Shown: positions 35,443 through 44,359 of the stretch, piece by piece
How positions within the stretch are numbered: position 1 is the stretch's first letter
Layout: each line of letters begins with the position of its first letter
Notes under the pieces: model-generated
Told to the model about the DNA's origin: nothing
What the model saw: only the letters and a program-made list of their open reading frames with translations
The model's database searches: none
Made by a program: the position numbers and the translations under genes
From: Rhabdaerophilum calidifontis
Lineage (GTDB): Bacteria; Pseudomonadota; Alphaproteobacteria; Rhizobiales; Beijerinckiaceae
Length of the DNA: 64,000 bases
Reading direction: 5' to 3'
Assembly: GCF_008641065.1 (NCBI RefSeq)
Contig: NZ_VTRS01000002.1
Coordinates: 1 to 64,000, forward strand

Positions 35443-35934
35443 ATGATGGCGATCTCGACCGAATTCGGCAGGAAATCCGCCGCAATCGCCCTTGCCGGGC
35501 TGGTTCTCGGCGCCGGGCTGACCATGAATGCCGCCGATGCCGAGGCGCGGGGCGGCCGCAAGGGCGCCGCGATCGCGGCCGGAATCATCGGCGCGGTGGC
35601 GGCCGGGGCGCTGATCGCCGGCGCCGCGAACGCGCATTCCGCGCCGGCCTACTACTATACCCAGCCGAGCTACGCCTACGAGCCGCCGAGCTATGCCTAT
35701 CGCGCGCCGGCGCCGGTCTATGTGCCCGAGGCGGTGCCGGTCTATCACGGGGGCGGACACGGCTATTACGGGCACGGCTATTACGAGCATCCCCACCGGC
35801 ATTATCACCCGCGCCGCCATCGCTCCTACAGCGAGACGAGCTTCCATTATGTCGGGCCGGTCTGCCGCATCCGCAAGCAGCGCTATTACGACGGCTGGGG
35901 CTGGCGGGTGGAGCGCGTCCAGGTCTGCCGCTGA
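35443..35934 (+). CDS. Secreted Tyr/His/Gly-rich protein
   Basis: A 163-residue protein. Residues 1-34 act as a signal or anchor (ALAGLVLGAGLTMNAADAEA), then a second hydrophobic Gly/Ala segment (AAIAAGIIGAVAAGALIAGAA). The middle is rich in Tyr and Pro (YYYTQPSYAYEPPSYAYR), then His/Gly (HGYYGHGYYEHPHRHYHPRR). The end is CRIRKQRYYDGWGWRVERVQ and VCR. The His clusters could bind metal. The two-Cys tail recurs in the frameshifted neighbour. The ATG is behind CAGGAG. No family function is known to me. Confidence 0.8.
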   Translation: MMAISTEFGRKSAAIALAGLVLGAGLTMNAADAEARGGRKGAAIAAGIIGAVAAGALIAGAANAHSAPAYYYTQPSYAYEPPSYAYRAPAPVYVPEAVPVYHGGGHGYYGHGYYEHPHRHYHPRRHRSYSETSFHYVGPVCRIRKQRYYDGWGWRVERVQVCR

Positions 35935-35949
35935 GGAACCCGGATCCCG

Positions 35950-35974
35950 CCGCCGGGGCGCAACGCTCCGGCGG
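35950..35974. terminator. Strong hairpin between convergent genes
   Basis: An 11-bp stem (35950-35960 with 35964-35974, one G-T pair) encloses the loop CAA. It sits between convergent stops at 35934 and 35981. There is no T run on either side, so it may act as a weak or factor-assisted terminator. Confidence 0.45.
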
Positions 35975-35980
35975 GCGGCT

Positions 35981-36796
35981 TCAGAATTTCACGCCGCCGG
36001 CGACGCGGGCGGTGTTGATCGAGACCTGCGGCCGCTCGCTTCCGGCCTCGAAGCGGAGATATTGCCATTCCGCGCGCAGGAAGGTGTTCGGCAGGAACTG
36101 CATGTCGAGGCCGGCGCCGATCACGCCGCCATAGCTGATGCCGCGCCGGCCCGCCTGGCTTGAGAACGTCCCCGAGGCCGGCGCGGTCGAGGTCCAGCTG
36201 CCGCTGAGCGAGACGCGGCCGTCGATATTGCCGAAGGCGACGCCGGCGGTGAGATAGGGCATGAAGGCGCCCATCGCATAGCCGGCGCGGCCGCGCAGCG
36301 TCCCCCAATCGCGCAGGCGCACCTGGCCATCCGTCGTCGTGCTGACATTAAAGGTGGCGCCGCTCGTCACGGTGCCCGAACCGGAGGTCACGCTGCCGGG
36401 ACGGATATTCGCATATGTGTAATCGGCCTCGACGCCGAGCACGGCCGCATCCCATTGCCAGTTGACGCCGACGAACCCGCCATAGCTTGCGCCCTGCTTG
36501 TTCGCCTCGCGCAGCCCGAGCATGTTCGTCACGGTATTGGTGAGCGCCGAGGGCGGATTCGCGGCCGAGACGAGCCCCGCGCGCAGGTTGCTCGGATCGC
36601 TCTGCCCGGAGGTGATGCCGAGATGCGCGCCGGCATAGATCCCGGCCCAATCCGGTGCCACGGCGCGTGGCGCCACCTCGCCGCCATAGGAACCGCGCAG
36701 GTAATCCGCCGCCAGCGCGCGGCCGCCGGGCAGCAGCGCCGCGAGCGTCAGCGCCAGCGCGATCCCGCCGGCCGGAAGGGAGCGATCTGCCGCCAT
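35981..36796 (-). CDS. Outer-membrane beta-barrel protein (Omp25/Omp31-like)
   Basis: A 271-residue porin-like barrel. The signal peptide ends at ALAADYL (about residue 30). The mature start VAPDWAGIYAGAHLGI, then GGFVGVNWQWDAAVLGVEADYTYA, RDWGTLRGRAGYAMGAFMPYLTAGVAFG and FLRAEWQYLRF, is the eight-stranded Omp25/Omp31 pattern seen in Brucella and Bartonella relatives. The C-terminal residue is Phe, as needed for BAM-dependent insertion. It stands alone and is divergent from nadE, with a 212-bp AT-containing region between them. Confidence 0.9.
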   Translation of the reverse strand: MAADRSLPAGGIALALTLAALLPGGRALAADYLRGSYGGEVAPRAVAPDWAGIYAGAHLGITSGQSDPSNLRAGLVSAANPPSALTNTVTNMLGLREANKQGASYGGFVGVNWQWDAAVLGVEADYTYANIRPGSVTSGSGTVTSGATFNVSTTTDGQVRLRDWGTLRGRAGYAMGAFMPYLTAGVAFGNIDGRVSLSGSWTSTAPASGTFSSQAGRRGISYGGVIGAGLDMQFLPNTFLRAEWQYLRFEAGSERPQVSINTARVAGGVKF

Positions 36797-37008
36797 GAAC
36801 CCGACTCCGAGGCCCCGAAGGGCGAATTCCGAACGAAGGAAGTGTAAAAAAGTAACCTTACCCCCCGGTTAAGCGGCGGCCGGCAGCCGCTGGCCCATTC
36901 TGGCACGGGTTGACCGCGATGATCCACGCTTATACTAAAAATGAGCAAAAGATGGCGCCGCCGCCCGCGCCGGGTTAGGGATCGCCGCTTCCGCATTCAG
37001 GGCCCGCC

Positions 37009-38742
37009 ATGACCGATCCTCTTCTTCTCGCACTCGCGCAGCTCAACCCGGTGATGGGGGATATCGCCGGCAATCTCGCGCGGATCCGCGCCGCCCGCGC
37101 CGAGGCGGCCGGGCAGGGGGCGGCGATCGTGATGTTCCCGGAGCTGTTCCTCACCGGCTATCCGCCGGAGGACCTCGTCACCAAGCCGGCGCTGGAGGAG
37201 ACCTGCCGCGCGGCGCTCGACGAACTCGCCCGCGAGACGGCGGATGGCGGGCCGGCGGTGCTGGTGGGGCTGCCCTGGCGCGAGGGCGGCAAGCTCTACA
37301 ACGCCGTCGCGGCGCTCGATGGCGGCCGCATTCTGGGGGTGCGCTTCAAGGTCGACCTGCCGAATTACGGGGTCTTCGACGAGAAGCGCGTCTTCGCGCC
37401 CGGCCCGATGCCGGGGCCCGTTTCGCTGCGCGGCATCCGCATCGGGCTGCCGATCTGCGAGGATATCTGGGGCGAGGAGGTGGTCGAATGCCTCGTCGAG
37501 ACCGGCGCCGAGATCCTGCTCGTGCCGAACGGCTCGCCCTATGAGCGCGACAAGACCGATACCCGCCTCAATCTTGCGGTGGCGCGTGTGGTCGAAAGCC
37601 GGCTGCCGCTGGTCTATCTCAACCAGGTCGGCGGCCAGGACGAGCTTGTCTTCGACGGCGCCTCCTTCGGCCTCAACCCGGATGGGGCGATGGCCTTCCA
37701 GATGCCGGCCTTCAGCGAGGAGATCCGGCTCGTGAGCCTCGTCCGCGCCGCCGGCGCGTGGCGGATCGCGCCCGGCGAGGCGGCACCGATTCTCGAAGGG
37801 CCGCCGGCCGATTACCAGGCCTGCATGCTGGGCCTGCGCGATTACGTCGGGAAGAACGGCTTCCCCGGCGTGGTGCTGGGGCTTTCGGGGGGGATCGATT
37901 CGGCGCTCTGCGCGGCGCTCGCGGTCGATGCGCTCGGTCCCGACCGGGTCCATGCCGTGATGCTGCCCTATCGCTTCACCTCGGAGGATTCGCTCAAGGA
38001 TGCGCGCGATTGCGCGGCGGCGCTCGGCATCCGCTACGATGTGCTGCCGATCGCGGCGGCGGTGGAGGGGCTCGAATCCTGCCTCGCGCCGCTCTTCGCC
38101 GGCCGGGCGCGCGATGTGACGGAGGAGAACATCCAGTCCCGCGCACGCGGAACGATCCTGATGTCGATCTCGAACAAGTTCGGCGCCATGGTCGTCACCA
38201 CCGGCAACAAGAGCGAGATGTCGGTCGGCTACGCGACGCTTTACGGCGACATGAACGGCGGGTTCAACCCGATCAAGGACCTCTACAAGACCGAGGTCTT
38301 CCGCATCGCCGAACTGCGCAACCGCTGGAAGCCCGACGGCGCGCTCGGGCCCGACGGGCCCGTCATCCCCGCCAATATCCTCGTCAAGCCGCCGACCGCG
38401 GAGTTGCGCGACAACCAGACGGATCAGGATTCGCTGCCGCCCTACGCCGTGCTCGACGATATCCTCGCCTGCCTGGTGGAGCGGGAGATGCATGTCAGCG
38501 CCGTCATCGCGCGCGGGCATGACGCCGCGACGGTGGCACGCATCGAGCATCTGCTGGCCATCGCGGAATACAAGCGCCGGCAATCGGCGCCGGGGGTGAA
38601 GGTGACGTCGCGCAATTTCGGTCGTGACCGTCGCTACCCCGTCACCAACCGCTTTCGCGACCGGCTCGACGCGCCCTATACGCCCGATCCGGCGCTGGCG
38701 CCCGAGGCCGCCGCCGGGCTCGGCGATGCCTATGACGGCTGA
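37009..38742 (+). CDS. nadE: Glutamine-dependent NAD+ synthetase
   Basis: A 577-residue two-domain enzyme for the last step of NAD synthesis. The N-terminal glutaminase (nitrilase fold) has the triad E45 (FPELFLTG), K114 (FKVDLPNYG) and C150 (LPICEDIWG). The C-terminal synthetase domain has the P-loop SGGIDS at 293-298. Ammonia is passed between the sites. Both active sites look intact. It ends 12 bp before the convergent metal-permease gene. Confidence 0.96.
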   Translation: MTDPLLLALAQLNPVMGDIAGNLARIRAARAEAAGQGAAIVMFPELFLTGYPPEDLVTKPALEETCRAALDELARETADGGPAVLVGLPWREGGKLYNAVAALDGGRILGVRFKVDLPNYGVFDEKRVFAPGPMPGPVSLRGIRIGLPICEDIWGEEVVECLVETGAEILLVPNGSPYERDKTDTRLNLAVARVVESRLPLVYLNQVGGQDELVFDGASFGLNPDGAMAFQMPAFSEEIRLVSLVRAAGAWRIAPGEAAPILEGPPADYQACMLGLRDYVGKNGFPGVVLGLSGGIDSALCAALAVDALGPDRVHAVMLPYRFTSEDSLKDARDCAAALGIRYDVLPIAAAVEGLESCLAPLFAGRARDVTEENIQSRARGTILMSISNKFGAMVVTTGNKSEMSVGYATLYGDMNGGFNPIKDLYKTEVFRIAELRNRWKPDGALGPDGPVIPANILVKPPTAELRDNQTDQDSLPPYAVLDDILACLVEREMHVSAVIARGHDAATVARIEHLLAIAEYKRRQSAPGVKVTSRNFGRDRRYPVTNRFRDRLDAPYTPDPALAPEAAAGLGDAYDG

Positions 38743-38754
38743 ACGCCGCCGCGC

Positions 38755-39684
38755 TCAGGGCTCGCTCGGCGCCGAAAGGCGCGAGCGCGCCGGCCCGAAC
38801 AGGCAGGCAAGCGCGAGGATCAGGCCGGAGATCGTGGCGATCATCCCGCTGGCGCTCACCGCATGCGGCGATCCGATCCAGCCGGGCCCGTAGCCCGCGA
38901 GCACATAGCCGAGGATCGCCGCCAGGGCCGCGAAGACCATGCTCCAGCCGAGCTGCCGTTCGAGGCTGTTGGTCATCAGCCGCGCCGCGGCCGGCGGGCA
39001 GATGAACATCGCGATGACGATGATCGAGCCGACGGCGTCGAACGCCGCGACCGCCGCGATTGCCGCGACCACGACCAGGCCGAAGCCGAGCAGCCGCACC
39101 GGGATGCCCTGGCTCCGCGCGAAGCCCTCGTCGAAGGTCGCGATCTTGAGCGGGCGCCAGAACAGCGCCGTCAGCGCCAGCACCAGCGCCGCCGCCATGC
39201 CCATGCGAAGGAGTTCGGGCGGCAGATCCGCGAGCGCCGCGCGGTCGCCGAGCGAAGCCCATCCATCGGCCGCGAGCCAGACAAGGCTCTCGAGATTGCC
39301 GTAGAGCGCGTGCTCGACATCGAGATGCACGGCGCTCGTATCGCTCTGTTCGAGCAGCAGCACGCCGCCGGCGAACATCGCCGTGAACGTGACCCCCATG
39401 GCGGCGCCCGGCTCCACCCGGCCGATGCGGCGGATCAGTTCGATGATCACCACCGCCACCACGGCCGCGCCGGCCGCGCCGAGCATCATCGGCCAGGTCG
39501 AGACCCGGCCGGTGATCAGGAATGCCGCGACGATGCCCGGCAGCACGACATGGCTGATCGCATCGCCCATCAGCGCCTGCCGGCGCAACACGAGGAAATT
39601 GCCCGGCACCGCGCAGGCCATCGCGGCCAGCGTGCCGATCAGCAGCGGAACCAGGCTGAGCTGGACGAATTCGGCGCTCATCAT
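38755..39684 (-). CDS. Metal ABC transporter permease (SitD-like)
   Basis: A 309-residue ABC-3 family inner-membrane permease with about eight helices. It has LVLRRQALMGDAISHVVLPGIVAAFL near the N-terminus and the coupling segment IATFDEGFARSQGIPVRLLG. It is the last gene of a four-gene operon (binding protein, ATPase, two permeases). Family members import Mn2+, Fe2+ or Zn2+. The ATG pair lies 4 bp after the stop of the first permease, with GAGAGG immediately before it. Confidence 0.92.
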   Translation of the reverse strand: MMSAEFVQLSLVPLLIGTLAAMACAVPGNFLVLRRQALMGDAISHVVLPGIVAAFLITGRVSTWPMMLGAAGAAVVAVVIIELIRRIGRVEPGAAMGVTFTAMFAGGVLLLEQSDTSAVHLDVEHALYGNLESLVWLAADGWASLGDRAALADLPPELLRMGMAAALVLALTALFWRPLKIATFDEGFARSQGIPVRLLGFGLVVVAAIAAVAAFDAVGSIIVIAMFICPPAAARLMTNSLERQLGWSMVFAALAAILGYVLAGYGPGWIGSPHAVSASGMIATISGLILALACLFGPARSRLSAPSEP

Positions 39685-39688
39685 CCTC

Positions 39689-40894
39689 TCACACGCTTCT
39701 CGGCACGCCGAGGCGCTGGTCGATCACCCGGATCTCGTCCGGTGTCAGCACGGTCTCGATCGGTTCGAGGCCGACGAGGCGGCCGGCAATCGCCTCTTCG
39801 TGGTGCATCCGCCGCGCGATCTCGTAGCGCCGCGCGTCGATCAGCGCCTTCGCCGCCTGGGCGCGGCCGGCCTCGGTGACGACGCCGTCGGCGCGGATCA
39901 GTCCGGCGCGGCGCAGGATGCGCAAGGTCAGCGGCTCGATCACCGGCTCGCCATGCGCCAGCGCCAGCAGGCCCTGGCGGCGATGCACCGCGATCTGGAA
40001 GCGGCGATGGCGCAGCGCGCGGGCGAGAATGCCGCGCGCCGGCGCCATCAGCAGCGAGATGACGAATAGGGCAAAGCAGGTCAGCACCACCATCGGCCCG
40101 GTCGGCAGCTTCGGCGCCGAGGCCGAGAGCGCCACGCCGACATAGCCCGAGAGACCGCCGATCGCTGCGGCGATGGCGGCGACATGGCCGCTGCGCTCGG
40201 TCCAGAACCGCGCCGCCACCGCCGGAATGATGAGCAGCGCCACAATGAGAACCAAACCGACGATCTTGAGCCCGATCACGGTAATGGCCATCACCAGCCC
40301 CATCATCGCAAGATCGACGGTCCGGACAGGCACCCCGGCCGTCGCCGCATAGCCGGGATCGAAGGCGACCATGGTCATCGGCCGCCGCAGTACGAGGATC
40401 GCCGCCGCGGCCAGCGCCCCGCCGAATGCGATCAGCAACGCTTCGGAATAGAGCATGCCCGCGGTCGAGCCGAGCAGGAAGCCCTGCAATCCCGCCTGTT
40501 TGCCGGTCGGCAGGTTCTGGATCACCGTCAGCAGCACGACCCCGAAGCCGAAGAACACGCTGAGCACCGCGCCGATCGCCGCGTCCTCCGCGAGGCGGGT
40601 GCGGCGGGTGATCCATTCGACCAGCACCAGCCCGAGCCCGGCCGTTGCGGCGGAGCCGAGCATCAGCCCGGCAAGGTTGCGGCCATCGCCGCCGAGCGCG
40701 GTCATCGCGATGAAGGCGAGGCAGATGCCGGGCAGGGTCGCGTGCGACACCGCGTCGCTGACCAGCGCGCGCTTGCGCAGCACGAGAAAGGTGCCGGTGG
40801 CGCCGGCCGAGGCGCCGAGCACCGCGGCGCCGATGGCGACCAGCGCGGCGTTGTAGCCGTTCCGGAGCAGCAGGGCGTCGATCAGCGCGGTCAT
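39689..40894 (-). CDS. Metal ABC transporter permease with C-terminal helix-turn-helix-like extension (SitC/TroC-like)
   Basis: A 401-residue ABC-3 permease. Residues 1-285 form the membrane domain (FLVLRKRALVSDAVSHATLPGICLAF, TMVAFDPGYAATAGVP). The remaining ~115 residues form a soluble domain, HRRQGLLALAHGEPVIEPLTLRILRRAGLIRADGVVTEAGRAQ (split by eye into a winged-helix pattern), then ARRMHHEEAIAGRLVGLEPIE. Similar DtxR/MntR-like tails are known on TroC-type permeases; their role is unclear and may be metal sensing at the transporter. It overlaps the ATPase gene by 4 bp. Confidence 0.9.
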   Translation of the reverse strand: MTALIDALLLRNGYNAALVAIGAAVLGASAGATGTFLVLRKRALVSDAVSHATLPGICLAFIAMTALGGDGRNLAGLMLGSAATAGLGLVLVEWITRRTRLAEDAAIGAVLSVFFGFGVVLLTVIQNLPTGKQAGLQGFLLGSTAGMLYSEALLIAFGGALAAAAILVLRRPMTMVAFDPGYAATAGVPVRTVDLAMMGLVMAITVIGLKIVGLVLIVALLIIPAVAARFWTERSGHVAAIAAAIGGLSGYVGVALSASAPKLPTGPMVVLTCFALFVISLLMAPARGILARALRHRRFQIAVHRRQGLLALAHGEPVIEPLTLRILRRAGLIRADGVVTEAGRAQAAKALIDARRYEIARRMHHEEAIAGRLVGLEPIETVLTPDEIRVIDQRLGVPRSV

Positions 40895-41757
40895 GAGCGG
40901 AGGGGGGCCGGGCAAGGCGCATCCGGGCGCGGAACATCGCCGAGACCGAGATCCCGGATCTGCGCCGCCAGGAGGCGGCCGCCATAGGTTGCCTGCAGAT
41001 TGGCGGCGGTGAAGGTCGTCGCCACCGGCCCTTCCGCGATGCGGCTGACATTGATCATGAACACATGGTCGAAATAGGCGGAGACCGTGCTGAGATCGTG
41101 ATGGACGCAGACGATCGTCCGCCCCGCGTCGCGCAGTGCCGTCAGCACGCCGATGATCGCCGCTTCCGTGGCGGCGTCGACGCCCGCGAAAGGCTCGTCG
41201 AGCAGATAGAGATCGGCATCCTGCGCCAGCGCCCGCGCAAGGAAGACGCGTTGCTGCTGCCCCCCGGACAATTGCCCGATCTGCCGCCCGGCGAAGGCGG
41301 CCATGTGGACCCGTTCCAGGCAATCGCGCACGCGCTCGCGATCACGCGGGCGCATCCAGCCGAGCAGTCCGAGTTCGCGATAAAGCCCCATCGCCACCAC
41401 ATCCTGCACCCGTGCCGGGAAATCCCAGTCCACCGAGGCGCGCTGCGGCACATAGGCGATGCGCCGGCCCATCTCGCCGATCGGCCGGCCGAAGACCGTG
41501 ACCGTGCCGGACAACGCCGGCACGATCCCGAGCGCCGCCTTGAGCAGCGTCGATTTCCCGGCGCCGTTCGGGCCGATGATCGCCGTCATGCTGCCGGGGG
41601 TGATGCTCATATCGACGGAGAACACCGCCGGCTTCTCGCCATAGGCGATCGTCATGCCGCGGATCGCGAGCGGCCCGGGGGCGGTTTCGGCATCAGGCGC
41701 TGCGCTTCGGGTGATCCCATCCGAGGCCGCGAGGGTCGGAGCCTGCCGTGCTGCCAT
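40891..41757 (-). CDS. Metal ABC transporter ATP-binding protein (SitB-like)
   Basis: A 288-residue ATPase. Walker A is GPNGAGKST at 62-70, the Q-loop is YVPQRASVDWDFP, the signature is LSGGQQQRVFLARAL, Walker B is YLLDEPFAGVD and the switch His is VCVHHDLS. VDWDFPARVQDVVAMGLY is typical of Mn/Fe/Zn ATPases of this class. The first 28 residues are a variable extension. It lies 11 bp after the binding-protein gene and overlaps the permease gene start by 4 bp. Confidence 0.95.
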   Translation of the reverse strand: MAARQAPTLAASDGITRSAAPDAETAPGPLAIRGMTIAYGEKPAVFSVDMSITPGSMTAIIGPNGAGKSTLLKAALGIVPALSGTVTVFGRPIGEMGRRIAYVPQRASVDWDFPARVQDVVAMGLYRELGLLGWMRPRDRERVRDCLERVHMAAFAGRQIGQLSGGQQQRVFLARALAQDADLYLLDEPFAGVDAATEAAIIGVLTALRDAGRTIVCVHHDLSTVSAYFDHVFMINVSRIAEGPVATTFTAANLQATYGGRLLAAQIRDLGLGDVPRPDAPCPAPLRS

Positions 41758-41768
41758 GATCCCGCTCC

Positions 41769-42734
41769 CTATTTCGCTGCCAGCCTCTGCGTCATGCCCC
41801 GGGCTGGCGCCTCGCCGCCCAGCGCACGGGCGATCACCGTCACGTTGTGGTCGATCATGCCGATATACGTGCCTTCATAGGTCCCGGTCTCGCCCATCGC
41901 GTCGGAGAACAATTCGCCGCCGATGGCCACGGTGTGCCCGCGCGCGGCTGCGCCCTCGATCAGCGCCCGGACATTGCGGTCGGAGACGGAGGATTCGATG
42001 AAGATCGCGCCGATCTTCCGCGCCACCAGCAGGTCCACCAGTTCGCGGATTCGCGTGAGCCCGGCTTCGCTCTCGGTCGAGATGCCTTGGATACCCTCGA
42101 CCTGGAAGCCATAGGCGGCGCCGAAATAATTGAACGCGTCATGCGCGGTGACCAGCACCCGCCGCGCCTCCGGCACCGAGCCGAGGACCATCCGCGAATA
42201 GGTTGCGAGCGCGGCGATCATCTGGAGATGCGCCGCGGCATTGGCCTCGAATGCCGCGCGCGCCGCTGGCCGCGCCGCGATCATCGCGTCGCGCACCGCC
42301 GCCGCCACCTCCGCCCAGAGATCGGGGTTCATCCAGACATGCGGGTCGAACTTGTCCTTGTATTCGTCATGCGCGATGAGCCGCGCCGGTGCGATCCGCT
42401 CCGCCACCGCGACCACCCGCCGCCGCTTGGCAAGATCACGGAAGAAGTCCTCCATCTGCGCCTCGAGATAGAGCCCGTGCCAGAGCACGAGATCGGCGCG
42501 GGCCATGGCCGCGATATCGCTGCGCGTCTGCCGATAGGCATGCGGATCGACGCCCGGCCCCATCAGTGCCCTGACCTCGACCGCCTCGCCGCCGACCTGG
42601 CGCGCCGCATCGGCGATCATGCCGGTGGTCGCGACCACGGTGAGCTTCGCCGTCTGCGCGCGGGCCGAAGGGGCCGAGAGCGCGGCGGGCAGGGCCAGCC
42701 CGGCGGCGAGTAGGGAACGTCGGGTGACGGGCAC
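41769..42734 (-). CDS. Metal-binding periplasmic protein of a Mn/Fe/Zn ABC importer (SitA/TroA-like)
   Basis: A 321-residue cluster A-I binding protein with a signal peptide of Tat-like form (VTRRSLLAAGLALPAALSAPSARAQ in two halves). The metal ligands are the His in VDPHAYRQT, the His in FDPHVWMNP, the Glu in GISTESEAGL and the Asp in GMIDHNVTV, the H-H-E-D set of Mn/Fe-type proteins. GTG at 42734 is preferred because CAGGAGG stands 5 bases before it; an ATG at 42761 lacks such a site and would lie inside the operator region. It is the first gene of the operon. Confidence 0.9.
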   Translation of the reverse strand: MPVTRRSLLAAGLALPAALSAPSARAQTAKLTVVATTGMIADAARQVGGEAVEVRALMGPGVDPHAYRQTRSDIAAMARADLVLWHGLYLEAQMEDFFRDLAKRRRVVAVAERIAPARLIAHDEYKDKFDPHVWMNPDLWAEVAAAVRDAMIAARPAARAAFEANAAAHLQMIAALATYSRMVLGSVPEARRVLVTAHDAFNYFGAAYGFQVEGIQGISTESEAGLTRIRELVDLLVARKIGAIFIESSVSDRNVRALIEGAAARGHTVAIGGELFSDAMGETGTYEGTYIGMIDHNVTVIARALGGEAPARGMTQRLAAK

Positions 42735-42765
42735 GGAATCCTCCTGGTTGATCCTTTTCATGCTT

Positions 42766-42782
42766 ATGCAAATCATTTGCAT
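42766..42782. promoter_or_regulatory. 17-bp perfect palindrome, likely Fur-superfamily (Mur) or similar metal operator
   Basis: ATGCAAATCATTTGCAT is a perfect 8-1-8 inverted repeat 32 bp upstream of the chosen GTG start of the metal-binding protein gene. From memory it resembles the manganese-responsive sites bound by Mur in rhizobia; the match was not checked. It would repress the operon when Mn (or Fe/Zn) is plentiful. The rest of the 272-bp divergent gap to gltX holds no gene. Confidence 0.65.
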
Positions 42783-43006
42783 CTGTCAATCGAGTTCGGA
42801 ACAATTGGCAGGAAGAGCGCGGCGCGGGGCGATCCGGGACGAGAGCCCGGATGAGAGGCCAGACGCGAGCGGCGGGGGCGGCAATGCCCGCGGCGGGCGG
42901 GCAGATTCGGCGCGCCGGAAAGCGGCAGCCGGCGGCCTGGCTGCGCGAAAAGCCTTGCCCCGGCGGATATTCGGTGTGAAGAGGGGCGAAAGCTCGAATC
43001 CCTGCC

Positions 43007-44359
43007 ATGCCCCCCGTTTATCGTTTCGCGCCTTCGCCCACGGGCCTCATCCATATCGGCAATGCGCGCACCGCGCTCTGGAACGCGCTGCTGGCGCGGC
43101 AGCGCGGCGGAACCTTCATCCTGCGGTTCGACGATACCGATCGCGAGCGCTCACGGGCCGAATATGCCGAGGCGATCTGCGCCGATCTCGCCTGGCTCGG
43201 CATTGCGCCGGACCGGATCGAGCGCCAATCCGCGCGGGTGGCGCGCTATGCCGAGGTTCTGGCCTCCCTGCGGGCAGCCGGCCGGGTCTATCCGGCCTAT
43301 GAGACGGCCGAGGAATTGGAGCGCAAGCGCCGGCGCCAGCAGGCGCGGGGCCAGCCGCCGGTCTATGACCGGGCGGCGCTCGCGCTCTCCGAATCCGCGC
43401 GCGCGGCGCTGGAGGCCGAGGGGCGGCGCCCGCATTGGCGCTTCCGCCTCTCGGGCCTGACGGTCCGCTGGCAGGACCGCGTGCGCGGCGAATGCCATAT
43501 CGAGACTGGCGCGCTTTCCGATCCGGTTCTGGTGCGGGAAGACGGCACGGTGCTCTACACCTTCGCCTCGGTCGTCGACGATATCGACATGGGCGTGACG
43601 GATATCCTGCGTGGCGAGGATCACGTCGCCAACACCGCCGTGCAGATCGAATTGTTCGCAGCGCTCGGTGCCGCGCCGCCGCGTTTCGCGCATCACAACC
43701 TGATCGCGGCGGCGGATGGCAGCGAGATGTCGAAGCGCACCGGCGCGCTTTCGCTGCAATCCTTCCGCGAGACCGGCGCCGATCCGCTTGCGGTGGCGAT
43801 CGTCGCCACCCTCACCGGCACGTCCGAGCCGGTGCGCCCGCTCGCCGGGCTCGACGCGCTGGCCGAGCTGCTCGACGAGGCGAAATTCTCGCGCGCACTG
43901 ACCAAGTTCGACCCGGCGGAGATTCGTGATCTGTCGGCGCGGCTGCTTCATGCCCGGCCCTTCACCGACCTGGCCGGCGATCTCGCCGCGCTCGGCATCG
44001 CGGGGCCGCTGGCGGAGCCGTTCTGGGCGGCGATCCACGGCAATGTCACCCGACTCGCCGAGGCACGGGAATGGTGGGAGATCCTGACCGGCAACCAGCA
44101 TTTCGGGGCGGGCGACGAGGACACGGATTTCCTTGCCGCGGCGGCGGATTGCCTGCCGGAGGCGCCCTTCGATTCCGGAACCTGGCCGGCCTGGACGCAG
44201 GCGCTTCAGGCCCGCACCGGCCGCAAGGGGCGGGCGCTGTTCATGCCGCTGCGCCTGGCGCTGACCGGGCGCGAGCATGGCCCCGAACTCAGGGCCGTGC
44301 TTCCCCTCTTAGGTCGATCGCGCGTTCTTTCCCGGTTAGCTCCGGCGCCACGTTCCTGA
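43007..44359 (+). CDS. gltX: Glutamate--tRNA ligase
   Basis: A 450-residue class I synthetase. The first nucleotide-binding motif is HIGN at 16-19 within RFAPSPTGLIHIGNARTAL, and the second is MSKRT at 241-245. The middle has FDDTDRERS, GVTDILRGEDHVANTA and QIELFAALG. The C-terminal anticodon-binding domain is the short alphaproteobacterial form and ends normally (LALTGREHGPEL). Alphaproteobacteria often carry two GltX paralogues with different tRNA ranges; I cannot tell which this is. Its last 71 bp overlap the convergent DUF2865 gene. Confidence 0.95.
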   Translation: MPPVYRFAPSPTGLIHIGNARTALWNALLARQRGGTFILRFDDTDRERSRAEYAEAICADLAWLGIAPDRIERQSARVARYAEVLASLRAAGRVYPAYETAEELERKRRRQQARGQPPVYDRAALALSESARAALEAEGRRPHWRFRLSGLTVRWQDRVRGECHIETGALSDPVLVREDGTVLYTFASVVDDIDMGVTDILRGEDHVANTAVQIELFAALGAAPPRFAHHNLIAAADGSEMSKRTGALSLQSFRETGADPLAVAIVATLTGTSEPVRPLAGLDALAELLDEAKFSRALTKFDPAEIRDLSARLLHARPFTDLAGDLAALGIAGPLAEPFWAAIHGNVTRLAEAREWWEILTGNQHFGAGDEDTDFLAAAADCLPEAPFDSGTWPAWTQALQARTGRKGRALFMPLRLALTGREHGPELRAVLPLLGRSRVLSRLAPAPRS

